NCBI RefSeq assembly: GCF_002005465.1
Contig: NZ_CP014691.1
Span: 868,001-932,000 of the forward strand
Reading direction: 5' to 3'
From: Neoasaia chiangmaiensis
Lineage (GTDB): Bacteria; Pseudomonadota; Alphaproteobacteria; Acetobacterales; Acetobacteraceae
DNA length: 64,000 nucleotides
Positions 9,290 through 18,123 of the stretch are shown here, in pieces. Made by a program: the position numbers and the translations under genes. The first letter of the stretch is position 1. Each line of letters starts with the position of its first letter. The notes beneath the pieces are model-generated. The model was not told where the DNA came from. It saw only the letters and a list, made by a program, of their open reading frames with translations, and ran no database searches.

Positions 9290-10621
9290 ATGGCCGATAA
9301 CGACACAAACCGTCCCGACACGACCCAGAAGATGTCGCCTTCGGCGACAATCTCCATTGGGACTCGTCAAGCCGAACTGCCTGTCCGATCCGGCACGATC
9401 GGGCCGGATGTGGTCGATATCCGCAAACTCGCCCAGGATCTCGGTGTCTATTCCTTCGATCCCGGCTATGGCGAGACCGCCTCCTGCCAGAGCAGCATCA
9501 CCTATATCGACGGTGATGAAGGCGTCCTTCTGCATCGGGGTTATCCGATCGATCAGCTGGCGATGAACGCCAGCTTCCCCGAAGTGGCCTATCTCCTGCT
9601 TTATGGCGAACTGCCCAACGCACAGGAATATTGCGACTTCCGCGAAAACCTGAAGGAACATGCGCTTCTGCACGAACAGATTCGCAATTTCTTCAATGGC
9701 TTCCGGCGTGACGCCCACCCGATGGCCATCCTCTGCGGCACGGTTGGCGCGCTCTCGGCCTTCTATCACGACGGCATCGACATTTCGAACCCGGCCTCGC
9801 GCGATCTTTCCGCCCGTCGTCTGATCGCCAAGGTGCCGACGATTGCTGCCTGGGCCTATAAATACAGCCAGGGCGAGCCATTCGTTTATCCGAACGATGA
9901 CTATTCGTTCTCCGAAAATTTCCTGGCGATGATGTTCTCGCGCCCCAATACGCGCTACCGCGTCAATCCGGTGCTGGCGCGCGCGATGGACCGGATTTTC
10001 ATTCTCCATGCCGATCACGAACAAAACGCATCGACCTCGACGGTGCGGCTCGTCGGCTCGACCGGCGCCAATCCATTCGCCTGCATTGCCGCCGGGATCG
10101 CGGCCCTGTGGGGTCCGGCGCATGGCGGCGCGAACGAGGCCGTTCTGGCCATGCTGGAGCAGATCGGCAAACGCGAGAACATTCCCGCCTTCATCGAGCA
10201 GGTCAAGAATCGGGAAAGCGGTGTGCGGCTGATGGGCTTCGGCCATCGTGTCTACAAGAACTTCGACCCTCGGGCGAAAATCCTTCAGCAGACGTATCAT
10301 GAAGTCGTCAGCGAACTGAAGCTGGCGCATGATCCCATGTTCGATCTCGCCATCGAACTCGAACGGATTGCCGTCGAAGACCCCTATTTCATCCAGCGCA
10401 AGCTCTACCCGAATGTCGACTTCTATTCAGGCCTCATTCTCCGGGCGCTGGGTATCCCGACATCCATGTTCACCGTGCTTTTCGCCGTGGCGCGGACCGT
10501 CGGATGGGTCAGTCAATGGCGCGAGATGATCGAGGAGCCCGGCCAGCGTATCGGTCGGCCTCGCCAGCTCTATACCGGCGCGGCACGGCGGGATTTCAGG
10601 CCTTTCTCAAACCGGAACTGA
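9290..10621 (+). CDS. gltA: Citrate synthase, type II
   Basis: Condenses oxaloacetate and acetyl-CoA to citrate, the entry step of the TCA cycle. The protein is 443 residues, normal for the hexameric NADH-regulated type II enzymes. Conserved segments include [30 protein letters not shown] (catalytic His), [12 protein letters not shown] (catalytic His) and [15 protein letters not shown] (substrate-binding His/Arg and start of the catalytic Asp region). It ends with the usual PRQLYTG segment followed by a short basic tail. No strong Shine-Dalgarno precedes the ATG at 9290. It runs convergently toward the small gene at 10660-10899, with 38 bp between stops. Confidence 0.97.
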   Translation: MADNDTNRPDTTQKMSPSATISIGTRQAELPVRSGTIGPDVVDIRKLAQDLGVYSFDPGYGETASCQSSITYIDGDEGVLLHRGYPIDQLAMNASFPEVAYLLLYGELPNAQEYCDFRENLKEHALLHEQIRNFFNGFRRDAHPMAILCGTVGALSAFYHDGIDISNPASRDLSARRLIAKVPTIAAWAYKYSQGEPFVYPNDDYSFSENFLAMMFSRPNTRYRVNPVLARAMDRIFILHADHEQNASTSTVRLVGSTGANPFACIAAGIAALWGPAHGGANEAVLAMLEQIGKRENIPAFIEQVKNRESGVRLMGFGHRVYKNFDPRAKILQQTYHEVVSELKLAHDPMFDLAIELERIAVEDPYFIQRKLYPNVDFYSGLILRALGIPTSMFTVLFAVARTVGWVSQWREMIEEPGQRIGRPRQLYTGAARRDFRPFSNRN

Positions 10622-10659
10622 CCAGCACGGCACAGTCGCCCCGTGTCAGTCCCGCCGGG

Positions 10660-10899
10660 TCAGTCGCAATCGCAACCGGGCGTGTTGCCCGTCTCGCGAC
10701 GGACCACATGATGATCGATCCATTCCGACACGAGACGACGCGCTTCGCTGAGCGATGCCTCCGGATGATGAATGCGATACAGCGTGGTGCATGCGCCGAA
10801 CGCCTGCATGTCAGGCTGCCCGACTTCACGCAGTTCCTGATAGGCAGTGACAACGGCGCGCTCGCACTTGCGCCCGATACGGCGGGGGTCAACAGTCAC
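10660..10899 (-). CDS. Small conserved-looking protein of unknown function with Cys-rich tail
   Basis: A 79-residue protein I do not recognise as a named family. It reads as real coding sequence: balanced composition, mostly helical (a segment near residues 52-64, SEARRLVSEWIDH, looks amphipathic), two internal Cys/His spots (RKCERA, CTTLYRIHH) and a C-terminal tail ending in GCDCD, which suggests metal or thiol chemistry. The start is GTG at 10899 (MTVDPRR). A good promoter and a Fur-like sequence lie just upstream, pointing to iron control. It is not a Bfd-type ferredoxin, because the CxCxx(V) arrangement at the N-terminus is missing. It converges on gltA. Confidence 0.6.
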   Translation of the reverse strand: MTVDPRRIGRKCERAVVTAYQELREVGQPDMQAFGACTTLYRIHHPEASLSEARRLVSEWIDHHVVRRETGNTPGCDCD

Positions 10900-10916
10900 G
10901 TTGCGATGTTCCAGAT

Positions 10917-10935
10917 GAGAATGATTTGCAAGTTC
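10917..10935 (-). promoter_or_regulatory. Fur-box-like operator
   Basis: The plus strand reads GAGAATGAT then TTGCAAGTTC. The first nine bases match the Fur half-consensus GATAATGAT at 8 of 9; overall about 12 of 19 match. On the minus strand it reads as the familiar GCAAATCATTCTC pattern. It covers the predicted transcription start of the 79-residue gene, just downstream of that gene's -10, as expected for a repressor site. Confidence 0.45.
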
Positions 10936-10940
10936 TGTTT

Positions 10941-10969
10941 ATCATAAGACCGGTTCCGCCTATGAGCAA
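10941..10969 (-). promoter_or_regulatory. Sigma70-type promoter for the 79-residue gene
   Basis: On the minus strand TTGCTC (10964-10969) and TATGAT (10941-10946) are separated by exactly 17 bases. The -10 differs from TATAAT at one position. The predicted start near 10934 gives a leader of about 35 nt and lies inside the Fur-like sequence. Confidence 0.5.
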
Positions 10970-11053
10970 GCATTCAGTCCCGCAAAGAAGCGGCTTACTT
11001 TCCGGATTCATAATGGCTAATGCTAGCCGAACTTTTCAAAGAGGGAGATGACG

Positions 11054-11806
11054 ATGGGCAGCGGCGAACCGACCGGAACGTTCGGTGGACGGCAGACGGC
11101 CTGGGATCGCGATGCGGCCCTGACAACGGCGCGCATCCTGCTGGAAATCAAGGCCATCAACTTCCGTCCGGACGAGCCTTACACGCTGACATCGGGCTGG
11201 AAGTCGCCTGTTTATATCGATTGCCGGAAAATCATCTTCTTCCCGCGTGCCCGCGCGAAGATTGTCGAACTCGGCGTCGAGAAGATCGGTCGCCATATCG
11301 GTTATGAAAGCATCGATGCCGTCGTCGGCGGGGAGACGGCCGGCATTCCGTTCGCGGCATGGATCGCCGATCGCATGCTCGCGCCCATGGCCTACGTGCG
11401 CAAGAAGCCGAAAGGTTTTGGTCGCAACGCCCAGATCGAAGGCGACGTACCGGAGAACATGCGTACCCTGCTCGTGGAAGACCTTACGACGGACGGTGCA
11501 TCGAAGATCCGCTTCGCCAAGGCACTGCGCGAGGCCGGTGCGATCGTCGATCACACCTTCGTCGTTTTTTTCTACGGTGTTTTCCCAGGCGCGCACCGCA
11601 CGCTTGCGGACATGAACATCTCACTGCATGCGCTTTGCACATGGTGGGACGTGCTCGAGGCCTGCGCGGGCGGCGACTACTTCTCGGAAAGCGACATCGC
11701 GGAAGTGCGGCGCTTTCTCGAAGACCCCTGCGTCTGGTCCAGGCGTCATGGCGGCGTCGGGAGCGCCGAGGAAGCGGCCGCGCTGAAAGCCAAGGCCGAA
11801 AGCTGA
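11054..11806 (+). CDS. pyrE: Orotate phosphoribosyltransferase
   Basis: Converts orotate and PRPP to OMP in pyrimidine synthesis. The PRPP-binding motif is LLVEDLTTDGASK in the middle of the protein. N-terminal GWKSPVYIDCRK and GETAGIPFAAW (orotate site) are also typical. At about 250 residues it belongs to the longer alphaproteobacterial type. Two start codons are close together, ATG at 11048 and 11054. GAGGGAG at 11041-11047 is correctly spaced (6 nt) only for the second, so 11054 is preferred. murI follows after 6 bp and is probably cotranscribed. Confidence 0.96.
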   Translation: MGSGEPTGTFGGRQTAWDRDAALTTARILLEIKAINFRPDEPYTLTSGWKSPVYIDCRKIIFFPRARAKIVELGVEKIGRHIGYESIDAVVGGETAGIPFAAWIADRMLAPMAYVRKKPKGFGRNAQIEGDVPENMRTLLVEDLTTDGASKIRFAKALREAGAIVDHTFVVFFYGVFPGAHRTLADMNISLHALCTWWDVLEACAGGDYFSESDIAEVRRFLEDPCVWSRRHGGVGSAEEAAALKAKAES

Positions 11807-11812
11807 TACGTC

Positions 11813-12652
11813 ATGGGCGCATCGCCCGGCCGCGTTCTGGCCTTCGACTCAGGCATTGGTGGTCTGGGGGTTGTGCAGGCACTGCGCGATCACCTGCCAC
11901 CCGGCACGCGAATCGATTATCTGGCCGATAACGCGCTGTTCCCTTATGGAGAGCAGCCGGACGCGCAACTGATCGCCCGCCTTGACGATCTTATTGGCGC
12001 ACAGATCGCAGAACGACAGCCGGATGTCGTGGTCATCGCCTGCAACACGGCAAGCACACTGGCCCTGACCCCGCTGCGCGAGCGATTCAGGACGCCATTC
12101 GTCGGCTGCGTCCCACCGGTCCGGTGGGCGGCACGCGTCAGCCAGAGTCGCGTCATCGGCATTCTGGCCACGAAGGCGACGGTCAGTCGTCCCTATCTCA
12201 AGATGCTTCACGATGAGTTTGCAGCCGACTGCAAACTCATCGCACACGGCGCACGCGGCCTGGCCGATCTGGCGGAGCGCGCGTTCCTCGACGAGTCGAT
12301 TACCGACGCGCAGATCATGACTGAACTGGACTGCCTGTTCGGCCAGCCGCAAGGCGATCGGATCGATGCTGTCGGTCTCGGCTGCACGCACTACACGTTT
12401 CTGAAAGACGCTTTCGTACGTCTGTCACCGCCTGGCGTCGCCTGGCTCGACCCGGCATCCGCCGTCGCCCGTCAGGCGGCGCTGATCCTGTCGCGTCAAA
12501 ACCCGCTCGGCGACGATCTGGGGGAGGAAATGCGTCTTACAGCACCCCCGCCGCATGCCGACGCGCTACAGCGTGCCATCCGGCGTATCGGCTACGACCG
12601 GATGCATGTGCTGGACAATGCGCGCGCTCAGTGCACGCGGTTGACCGTATAG
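11813..12652 (+). CDS. murI: Glutamate racemase
   Basis: Interconverts L- and D-glutamate, providing D-Glu for peptidoglycan. The protein has 279 residues. FDSGIGGLGV at residues 11-20 is the N-terminal signature. The two catalytic cysteines are C77 in ACNTAS and C191 in GLGCTH. It is separated from pyrE by 6 bp. Its 3' end overlaps the convergent prenyl synthase gene by 25 bp, so no terminator fits between them and transcripts from the two strands must overlap. Confidence 0.95.
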   Translation: MGASPGRVLAFDSGIGGLGVVQALRDHLPPGTRIDYLADNALFPYGEQPDAQLIARLDDLIGAQIAERQPDVVVIACNTASTLALTPLRERFRTPFVGCVPPVRWAARVSQSRVIGILATKATVSRPYLKMLHDEFAADCKLIAHGARGLADLAERAFLDESITDAQIMTELDCLFGQPQGDRIDAVGLGCTHYTFLKDAFVRLSPPGVAWLDPASAVARQAALILSRQNPLGDDLGEEMRLTAPPPHADALQRAIRRIGYDRMHVLDNARAQCTRLTV

Positions 12653-13689
12653 AATGCCGTATCGATCAGCAGTTTCCTGACAGGCGTATCGGGGAAGACC
12701 GACAGGGCCGCAACGGCATCCTCAGCGTAACGCTTGGCACGGGCGAGAGTGATGTTGATCGAATCCGTTTTGGCGATCAGATCCAGGGCGTGCGGCAGGT
12801 CGGCATCGGTCTGCTCTCCCTCCTCGATCACGCGCTGCCAGAAGGCGCGCCCCTCCTCGTCGGCCGCCTGATAGGCCGCCAAAACCGGCAGGGTAATCTT
12901 GCCTTCCCGCATGTCGTCACCCACCGTCTTGCCAAGCACCTGCTGGTCGGCCGCATAATCCAGCGCATCGTCCACCAGCTGGAACGCCATGCCAAGATTG
13001 GTGCCGAAATCCTCCAGCGCCTGTTCCTCGGCATCGGGACGCGCGGCGACCACCGCGCCGACACGGCAGGCGGCTGCGAACAGCGCCGCTGTCTTGCCGT
13101 GAATGACTTCAAGATATTTCTCGATCGGCGTCGAGAGGTCGTTCTGTGTCGCCATCTGCAACACCTCCCCTTCCGCGATCGTCGCCGAGGCAGAGGAAAG
13201 AATCTCCATGACCCGCAGCGAGCCATCCGCCGTCATCAACTGGAAGGCGCGTGCGAAAAGGAAGTCCCCCACCAGAACGGAAGCCTTGTTGCCGAAAACC
13301 GCATTCGCCGAGGCAAGACCACGCCGTAGCGTGCTTTCGTCCACCACGTCGTCATGCAGCAGCGTCGCCGTGTGAATGAATTCGACGCAGGCGGCGAGTC
13401 CGATATGGCGCTGCCGGTCCGGCCCCGCGGCATAGCCGCACAGATGCGCCGCTGCCAGAGTCAGCAAAGGCCGCAACCGTTTGCCCCCTGCCGCCACGAG
13501 ATGCGCGCCAAGTTGCGGTATCAACGGCACGGGGCTTTGCATCCGCGCGACGATCTCGCGGTTGCAGGCTTCCATGTCGTCCTTGAGATAGGCCGCGAGC
13601 GCATTGAGCGCGTTCGGCGCGCTTGCCGATCGCTCGCCCACGGTCGCTTCGGCAGACTTGGCATCGGTCAGGCTATCGGCAGCACCCAA
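12628..13689 (-). CDS. Polyprenyl diphosphate synthase (probable octa/decaprenyl, ubiquinone side chain)
   Basis: Trans-isoprenyl diphosphate synthase building the long side chain of ubiquinone (IspB/DdsA type). First aspartate-rich motif DDVVDESTLRRG (D113, D114, D117). Second motif QLVDDALDYAAD near residue 238. The GGKRLRP substrate-binding segment is at residues 69-75. Product length (C40 or C50) cannot be decided from sequence; acetic acid bacteria commonly make Q9 or Q10. The 353-residue form has about 25 extra residues before the conserved core, so a later start is possible. It diverges from the methyltransferase at 13844. Confidence 0.92.
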   Translation of the reverse strand: MGAADSLTDAKSAEATVGERSASAPNALNALAAYLKDDMEACNREIVARMQSPVPLIPQLGAHLVAAGGKRLRPLLTLAAAHLCGYAAGPDRQRHIGLAACVEFIHTATLLHDDVVDESTLRRGLASANAVFGNKASVLVGDFLFARAFQLMTADGSLRVMEILSSASATIAEGEVLQMATQNDLSTPIEKYLEVIHGKTAALFAAACRVGAVVAARPDAEEQALEDFGTNLGMAFQLVDDALDYAADQQVLGKTVGDDMREGKITLPVLAAYQAADEEGRAFWQRVIEEGEQTDADLPHALDLIAKTDSINITLARAKRYAEDAVAALSVFPDTPVRKLLIDTAFYTVNRVH

Positions 13690-13806
13690 AACGGCTCTCC
13701 ACTTCTCGCTCTGGCCGATCGCGGCCAGCGCGCGGTATATTACTCGGGTCGACAGGCCACCGGCACAGGGTAGTATCCGTCGAACATCGTTTCAAAACTC
13801 TCGGCG

Positions 13807-13823
13807 GGCCGGAAAAACCGGCC
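13807..13823 (+). repeat. Perfect 6 bp hairpin in the leader of the TrmN6-like gene
   Basis: GGCCGG-AAAAA-CCGGCC lies 20 bases upstream of the ATG at 13844 and just before the Shine-Dalgarno-like AGGTGAAG at 13831-13838. It could act as a 5' mRNA structure. No U-run follows, so it is not a terminator. Confidence 0.4.
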
Positions 13824-13843
13824 TTCAAACAGGTGAAGACCAT

Positions 13844-14647
13844 ATGAGCGGCGGCGGCCAGACGGTCAACCCAATCACTCCGATCCAGACCTGCCCCAAT
13901 GTTACCGACGGCACGCTTTTGGGTGGCCGCGTCGTCTATCGGCAATTCGCCATCGGCTATCGCACGGGCCTCGAACCCGTCCTGATGGCGGCTTTCGTCC
14001 CAGCCCGAACGGGCGAACACGTTCTCGAAGCCGGTTGTGGCGCCGGTGCCGGGCTCCTCTGCCTTCACGCCCGCATTCCCGACCTTCATGGCGTCGGCCT
14101 CGAATACGATGAGGCGACGATGCAGCTTGCGACGGATAATTTCCGCGCCAACAATGCCGAACATCTTCATGCGCGGCGTGCGCGCCTGCCCAGCACGCCA
14201 CAGGATCTGCGTGCCCTCGCACCGTCTCCGAACGGGCGCTTTCATCATACGATGGCCAACCCGCCCTGGCATCGCCATGACGCCAGCCTGTCACCGGATG
14301 CGCGCCGCCGGCTGGCCCTGTTTGCGCCGCCGGATGGCTGGCAGAACTGGATCGGCACGCTCGCGCAGTGGACGCTGCCCGGCGGCACCATCAACCTGGC
14401 ATTGCCAGCCGCCGCCGTGGATGAAGCCTGTATCGCCTTGCGCGCCGTAGGGTGTGGCAGTCTTATCCTCCTGCCGCTATGGCCCAAAGTCGGCCGGTCG
14501 GCCAAGATCGTGCTGCTCCGCGCCACATTGGGCGGTCGTGCAGCGTTCAGACTGGAGCCGGGCCTGATCCTGCATAACCCGGACGGCCAATTCACCAGTG
14601 CCGCGCAGGCGATCCTGCGCGAAGGTCACGGCTTTCCGCCGTTATAA
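13844..14647 (+). CDS. tRNA1(Val) (adenine37-N6)-methyltransferase-like protein
   Basis: SAM-dependent N6-adenine methyltransferase of the TrmN6/YfiC type, 267 residues. The SAM-binding motif is VLEAGCGAGAG near residue 55. The catalytic NPPW motif (MANPPWH) is near residues 138-144, as in N6-adenine RNA and DNA methylases. The fold and lack of a DNA-recognition domain favour tRNA or small RNA as substrate. The start at 13844 follows AGGTGAAG and a stable hairpin. Possible upstream in-frame starts fall in the divergent gene. A convergent 199 bp spacer to nrdB follows, in which I see no gene. Confidence 0.82.
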   Translation: MSGGGQTVNPITPIQTCPNVTDGTLLGGRVVYRQFAIGYRTGLEPVLMAAFVPARTGEHVLEAGCGAGAGLLCLHARIPDLHGVGLEYDEATMQLATDNFRANNAEHLHARRARLPSTPQDLRALAPSPNGRFHHTMANPPWHRHDASLSPDARRRLALFAPPDGWQNWIGTLAQWTLPGGTINLALPAAAVDEACIALRAVGCGSLILLPLWPKVGRSAKIVLLRATLGGRAAFRLEPGLILHNPDGQFTSAAQAILREGHGFPPL

Positions 14648-14846
14648 TGGGGCAATCAGCGCGTCTGGTGCCGATCAATCAACAACACCCCGCGTTGCGG
14701 CCATATCCGGATAGCACAGGGTTTCGATATGCCGCGCCGCCATCAGCGCCGAACGGCACGGCAGCTGCCAAGGCATGCCTGCCGAAAATCGATGCGACGC
14801 AAACGATTCATCGGAACCATTTGCGCCACATTGAAAACATTCTGCC

Positions 14847-15854
14847 TTACTCGAAAACGCTGTCTTCGAAGGCCTCTTCCCAGCTGCCGCTCGTGGACGC
14901 GCGCGAATATTCCGTTGCGCGATTTTCAAAGAAATTGGCGTGCTCGACAGCGTTCAGCATGTCGTCCAGCCAAGGCAGAGGATTTTCCGGAATGTTGTAG
15001 ATCGGATCGAGCCCGAGTTGCGTCATGCGGCGATCGGCAATGAACCGGATATAGGTCTTGACCTGCTGCGCGTTCAGCCCTTCCACCGGCCCCATCTCGA
15101 AGGCGAGTTCGATGAAGGCATCTTCATGCTCGACCGTGGTCTTGCAGATCTGCGTGAGTTCCTGACGGAAATCCTCAGTCCAGATCTCGGGGTTTTCCCG
15201 CACGAAGGTGCGGAACAGCCGGATCATGGACAGGCAATGCAGCGTCTCGTCGCGGATCGACCACGTGACGATCTGCCCCATGCCCTTGAGCTTGTTGAAG
15301 CGCGGGAAGTTCAGCAGGATCGCGAAGGACGCAAAAAGCTGAAGCCCCTCCATGAACGCGCCGAACGCTGCCATCGTCTTGGCGATCTCGCGTTTGCTCG
15401 TGATCGTGAACGACTGCATGAAGTCGTATTTGTCCTTCATCTCCTTGTATTTGAGGAAGGCCGAATACTCCGTCTCGGGCATGCCGATCGTATCGAGCAG
15501 ATGAGAATATGCCGCGATATGGATCGTCTCGATATTCGAGAACGCCGAGAGCATCATCAGCACTTCGGTCGGTTTAAAGACCTGGCTGTAATGCTTCATG
15601 TACGCCGAATTCACCTCGACGTCCGACTGCGTGAAGAAGCGGAAGATCTGCGTCACCAGATGACGCTCGCCTTCCGTGAGGCTGCGATGCCAGTCCTTCA
15701 CGTCATCGGCGAGGGGCACTTCCTCCGGCAGCCAATGCACGCGCTGCTGGGTCAGCCACGCATCATAGGCCCAGGGGTAGCGGAACGGCTTGTAAACCGG
15801 ATTGGCGGTCAGGAGATCGAGATGCTCGATATCCTTCGCAACGGATGCGCTCAT
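14847..15854 (-). CDS. nrdB: Class Ia ribonucleotide reductase, beta (radical) subunit
   Basis: Carries the di-iron tyrosyl radical that starts ribonucleotide reduction in NrdA. The metal and radical residues are visible: the ETIHIAAY motif gives the Glu, His and radical Tyr (E-x2-H-x3-Y), FMEGLQ gives a further Glu ligand, and the second RDETLH motif gives the last Glu and His. Length 335 residues, without an N-terminal ATP-cone. The start is the ATG at 15854, with GAGGA 7 nt upstream (minus strand). A frame extension further upstream has no family similarity. It lies 73 bp downstream of nrdA and is presumably cotranscribed. Confidence 0.96.
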   Translation of the reverse strand: MSASVAKDIEHLDLLTANPVYKPFRYPWAYDAWLTQQRVHWLPEEVPLADDVKDWHRSLTEGERHLVTQIFRFFTQSDVEVNSAYMKHYSQVFKPTEVLMMLSAFSNIETIHIAAYSHLLDTIGMPETEYSAFLKYKEMKDKYDFMQSFTITSKREIAKTMAAFGAFMEGLQLFASFAILLNFPRFNKLKGMGQIVTWSIRDETLHCLSMIRLFRTFVRENPEIWTEDFRQELTQICKTTVEHEDAFIELAFEMGPVEGLNAQQVKTYIRFIADRRMTQLGLDPIYNIPENPLPWLDDMLNAVEHANFFENRATEYSRASTSGSWEEAFEDSVFE

Positions 15855-15927
15855 GGGCAAATCCTCGAACTTGATTGATCGGCCGCGCCGGGCGTTGCCG
15901 CCCGCACGCAGCCCTTCGGCCATACCC

Positions 15928-17916
15928 TTACTGGCAGGCCAGGCATTCCTCGTAGTCGCCGCTGGACATCTTGCCTTTGGGCTCGGCCTGCGGTGCGGCG
16001 CTGTAATCTTCATTCTCCATGATGTTGCTCTTTACCGCCATGGTGCTGACGGCATCCGCACGCTGCACGGAAAGCGAGCGGCAGTAATAGAGTGACTTCA
16101 GGCCGCGCTTCCACGCCAGATAATGGATCTGGTGCAGGTCGCGCTTGTGCACGTCGGCCGGCAGGAAGATATTGACCGACTGCGCCTGGCAGATCATCGG
16201 CGCGCGATCCGCCGCATGCTCGACCACCCAACGCTGATCCAGCTCGAAGGCCGTTTTATAGACGTCTTTCTCATCCTGCGTCAGGAAGTCCAGATGCTGG
16301 ACCGAACCCTTGTTCAGCGTGATGGACGACCAGACCGCATCGGTGTCCTGACCGCGTTCTTCCAACAGCTTCTTCAGATGACGGTTGCGCACCGTGAACG
16401 AGCCGGAAAGCGTCTTCTGCAAAAACACATTGGCGCTGATCGGCTCGATTCCGGGGCTGGCGTTCCCTGCGATGATCGAGATCGACGCGGTCGGCGCGAT
16501 CGCCAGCTTGTTCGAAAAACGCTCCATCACGCCATATTCGGCCGCATCCGGGCACGGGCCGCGCAGTTCGGCCAAATGACGCGAGGCCGCGTTCGCCTGT
16601 TCGCGGATCTGGGTGAAAATCTTCTTGTTCCAGACCTTCGCCATCACGCTCTCGAACGGAATCGACCGTGACTGGAGAAAGGAATGGAATCCCATCACGC
16701 CGAGGCCAACGGAACGCTCCCGCATCGCGGCATATTTGGCGCGCGCCATATCGTCCGGCGCACGGTCGATGAAGTCCTGCAACACATTATCGAGGAACAG
16801 CAGCACGTCCTCGACGAATCGCGGCTCGTCCTTCCAGTCGTCCCACGTCTCCAGATTCAGGGAGGACAGGCAGCACACTGCCGTCCGACTCTTTCCGTGA
16901 TGGTCGAGGCCGGTCGGCAGGGTGATCTCCGCACAGAGGTTGGAAGTCTTCACCTCCAGCCCGGCCAGCTTGTGGTGCTCCGGCCGCGCATTGTTCACAT
17001 GATCGGAATAGATGATGTACGGCTCGCCCTGCTCCATGCGCGCCGTCAGGATGCGAATCCAGAGCTGGCGGGCGGAGACGCTGCGGATGACCGACATATC
17101 CTTCGGCGAGCGCAGACCCCATTCCTCATCGCGCTCCACGGCACGCATGAAATCATCCGTCACCAGAACGCCGTGATGCAGGTTCAGCGCCTTGCGATTC
17201 GGATCGCCGCCGGTCGGGCGACGCATCTCGACAAATTCCTCGATCTCGGGATGCCAGACCGGCAGATACACCGCCGCCGAACCACGACGCAGAGAACCCT
17301 GGCTGATCGCCAGCGTCAGGCTGTCCATCACGCGGATGAAGGGAATGACGCCCGAGGTCTTGCCATTCTTGCCGACATTCTCGCCGATGGAACGCAGGTT
17401 GCCCCAATAGGAGCCGATGCCGCCCCCCTTGGAAGCCAGCCAGACATTCTCGTTCCACAGGTCGACGATGCCGCGCAGGCTGTCATCTGCCTCGTTCAGG
17501 AAGCACGAGATCGGCAGGCCGCGCGTGGTGCCGCCATTGGACAGCACCGGCGTTGCGGGCATGAACCAGTGTTTGGAGATGTAGTCGTAGATGCGCTGGG
17601 CGTGTTCCGGATCGGCGCCGTAATAGGACGCCACGCGCCCGAACAGATCCTGATAATGCTCGCCCGGCAGCAGATAGCGGTTGTCCAGCGTCGCCTTGCC
17701 GAAGTCCGTCAGCAATGCATCGCGGGAACGATCGACCCGCACGGCATGATGGCCTTCAAGCTGCACCACGTCGTCGAACATGTCGGGTTCCGGGTCGGTG
17801 TCCGTCACCGGCGACACGGCGGTCTCCGATCGGGAGACCGCCTTCGCGGGCACGCCCTGAACGGGCGTTTCCCGCTCCAGAACCTGCTCGTTTGTCGTTC
17901 CTTCATCAAAAGTCAC
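15928..17916 (-). CDS. nrdA: Class Ia ribonucleotide reductase, alpha (catalytic) subunit, no ATP-cone
   Basis: Reduces ribonucleoside diphosphates for DNA synthesis. The active-site cysteines and NxCxE motif are present (GLPISCFLNE; SNLCAEI; AVCCLSSLN), as is the radical-transfer YY pair (SLYYCR). A C-terminal CLAC takes electrons from thioredoxin or glutaredoxin. The N-terminus goes from a low-complexity leader straight into the catalytic domain (VRVDRSRDALL), without the VxKRDG ATP-cone of E. coli NrdA. The chosen start is GTG at 17916, with GGGAG 7 nt upstream. An ATG at 18027 (AGAGG, 4 nt spacing) would add 37 residues and lies closer to the NrdR boxes. Confidence 0.95.
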   Translation of the reverse strand: MTFDEGTTNEQVLERETPVQGVPAKAVSRSETAVSPVTDTDPEPDMFDDVVQLEGHHAVRVDRSRDALLTDFGKATLDNRYLLPGEHYQDLFGRVASYYGADPEHAQRIYDYISKHWFMPATPVLSNGGTTRGLPISCFLNEADDSLRGIVDLWNENVWLASKGGGIGSYWGNLRSIGENVGKNGKTSGVIPFIRVMDSLTLAISQGSLRRGSAAVYLPVWHPEIEEFVEMRRPTGGDPNRKALNLHHGVLVTDDFMRAVERDEEWGLRSPKDMSVIRSVSARQLWIRILTARMEQGEPYIIYSDHVNNARPEHHKLAGLEVKTSNLCAEITLPTGLDHHGKSRTAVCCLSSLNLETWDDWKDEPRFVEDVLLFLDNVLQDFIDRAPDDMARAKYAAMRERSVGLGVMGFHSFLQSRSIPFESVMAKVWNKKIFTQIREQANAASRHLAELRGPCPDAAEYGVMERFSNKLAIAPTASISIIAGNASPGIEPISANVFLQKTLSGSFTVRNRHLKKLLEERGQDTDAVWSSITLNKGSVQHLDFLTQDEKDVYKTAFELDQRWVVEHAADRAPMICQAQSVNIFLPADVHKRDLHQIHYLAWKRGLKSLYYCRSLSVQRADAVSTMAVKSNIMENEDYSAAPQAEPKGKMSSGDYEECLACQ

Positions 17917-18074
17917 GCCTCGTCTCCCGCATCCAACCGACATACGCCAAATGGCACCGGCCAATGTATCTTCTGCTGTGTTCTGCACCGGTTCGCAGCC
18001 TGGCTGACGCCATCCGTGCCCGGTCATGATGCCTCTTTTGAGCGGCAAAAATCTTTCAGAACAAGCCTTGCATG

Positions 18075-18090
18075 TCTCGATATTTAGTGA
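18075..18090 (-). promoter_or_regulatory. NrdR box 1
   Basis: TCTCGATATTTAGTGA fits the NrdR palindrome consensus ACACWATATATWGTGT at about 12 of 16 positions, including the central ATAT and the GTG arm. It lies 33 bp from a second box, about three helical turns, the arrangement typical of NrdR-repressed nrd promoters. Confidence 0.65.
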
Positions 18091-18107
18091 TCGCCAGATA
18101 TCCACAC

Positions 18108-18123
18108 CCACTAGATGTAGTGC
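18108..18123 (-). promoter_or_regulatory. NrdR box 2
   Basis: CCACTAGATGTAGTGC contains CACTA-N4-TAGTG, a nearly perfect palindrome matching the CAC...GTG arms of the NrdR consensus. The box starts lie 33 bp apart, on the same face of the helix. NrdR represses nrd genes when dATP/ATP is bound. Confidence 0.65.

Noticed and set aside
10660-10899. Bacterioferritin-associated ferredoxin (Bfd) call for the 79-residue gene
   Set aside because: Its N-terminus lacks the CxCxx pattern; only the Fur-like operator resembles bfd control.
14648-14846. Open frame on the minus strand at 14675-14929
   Set aside because: It overlaps the end of nrdB in another frame and resembles no family; treated as non-coding.
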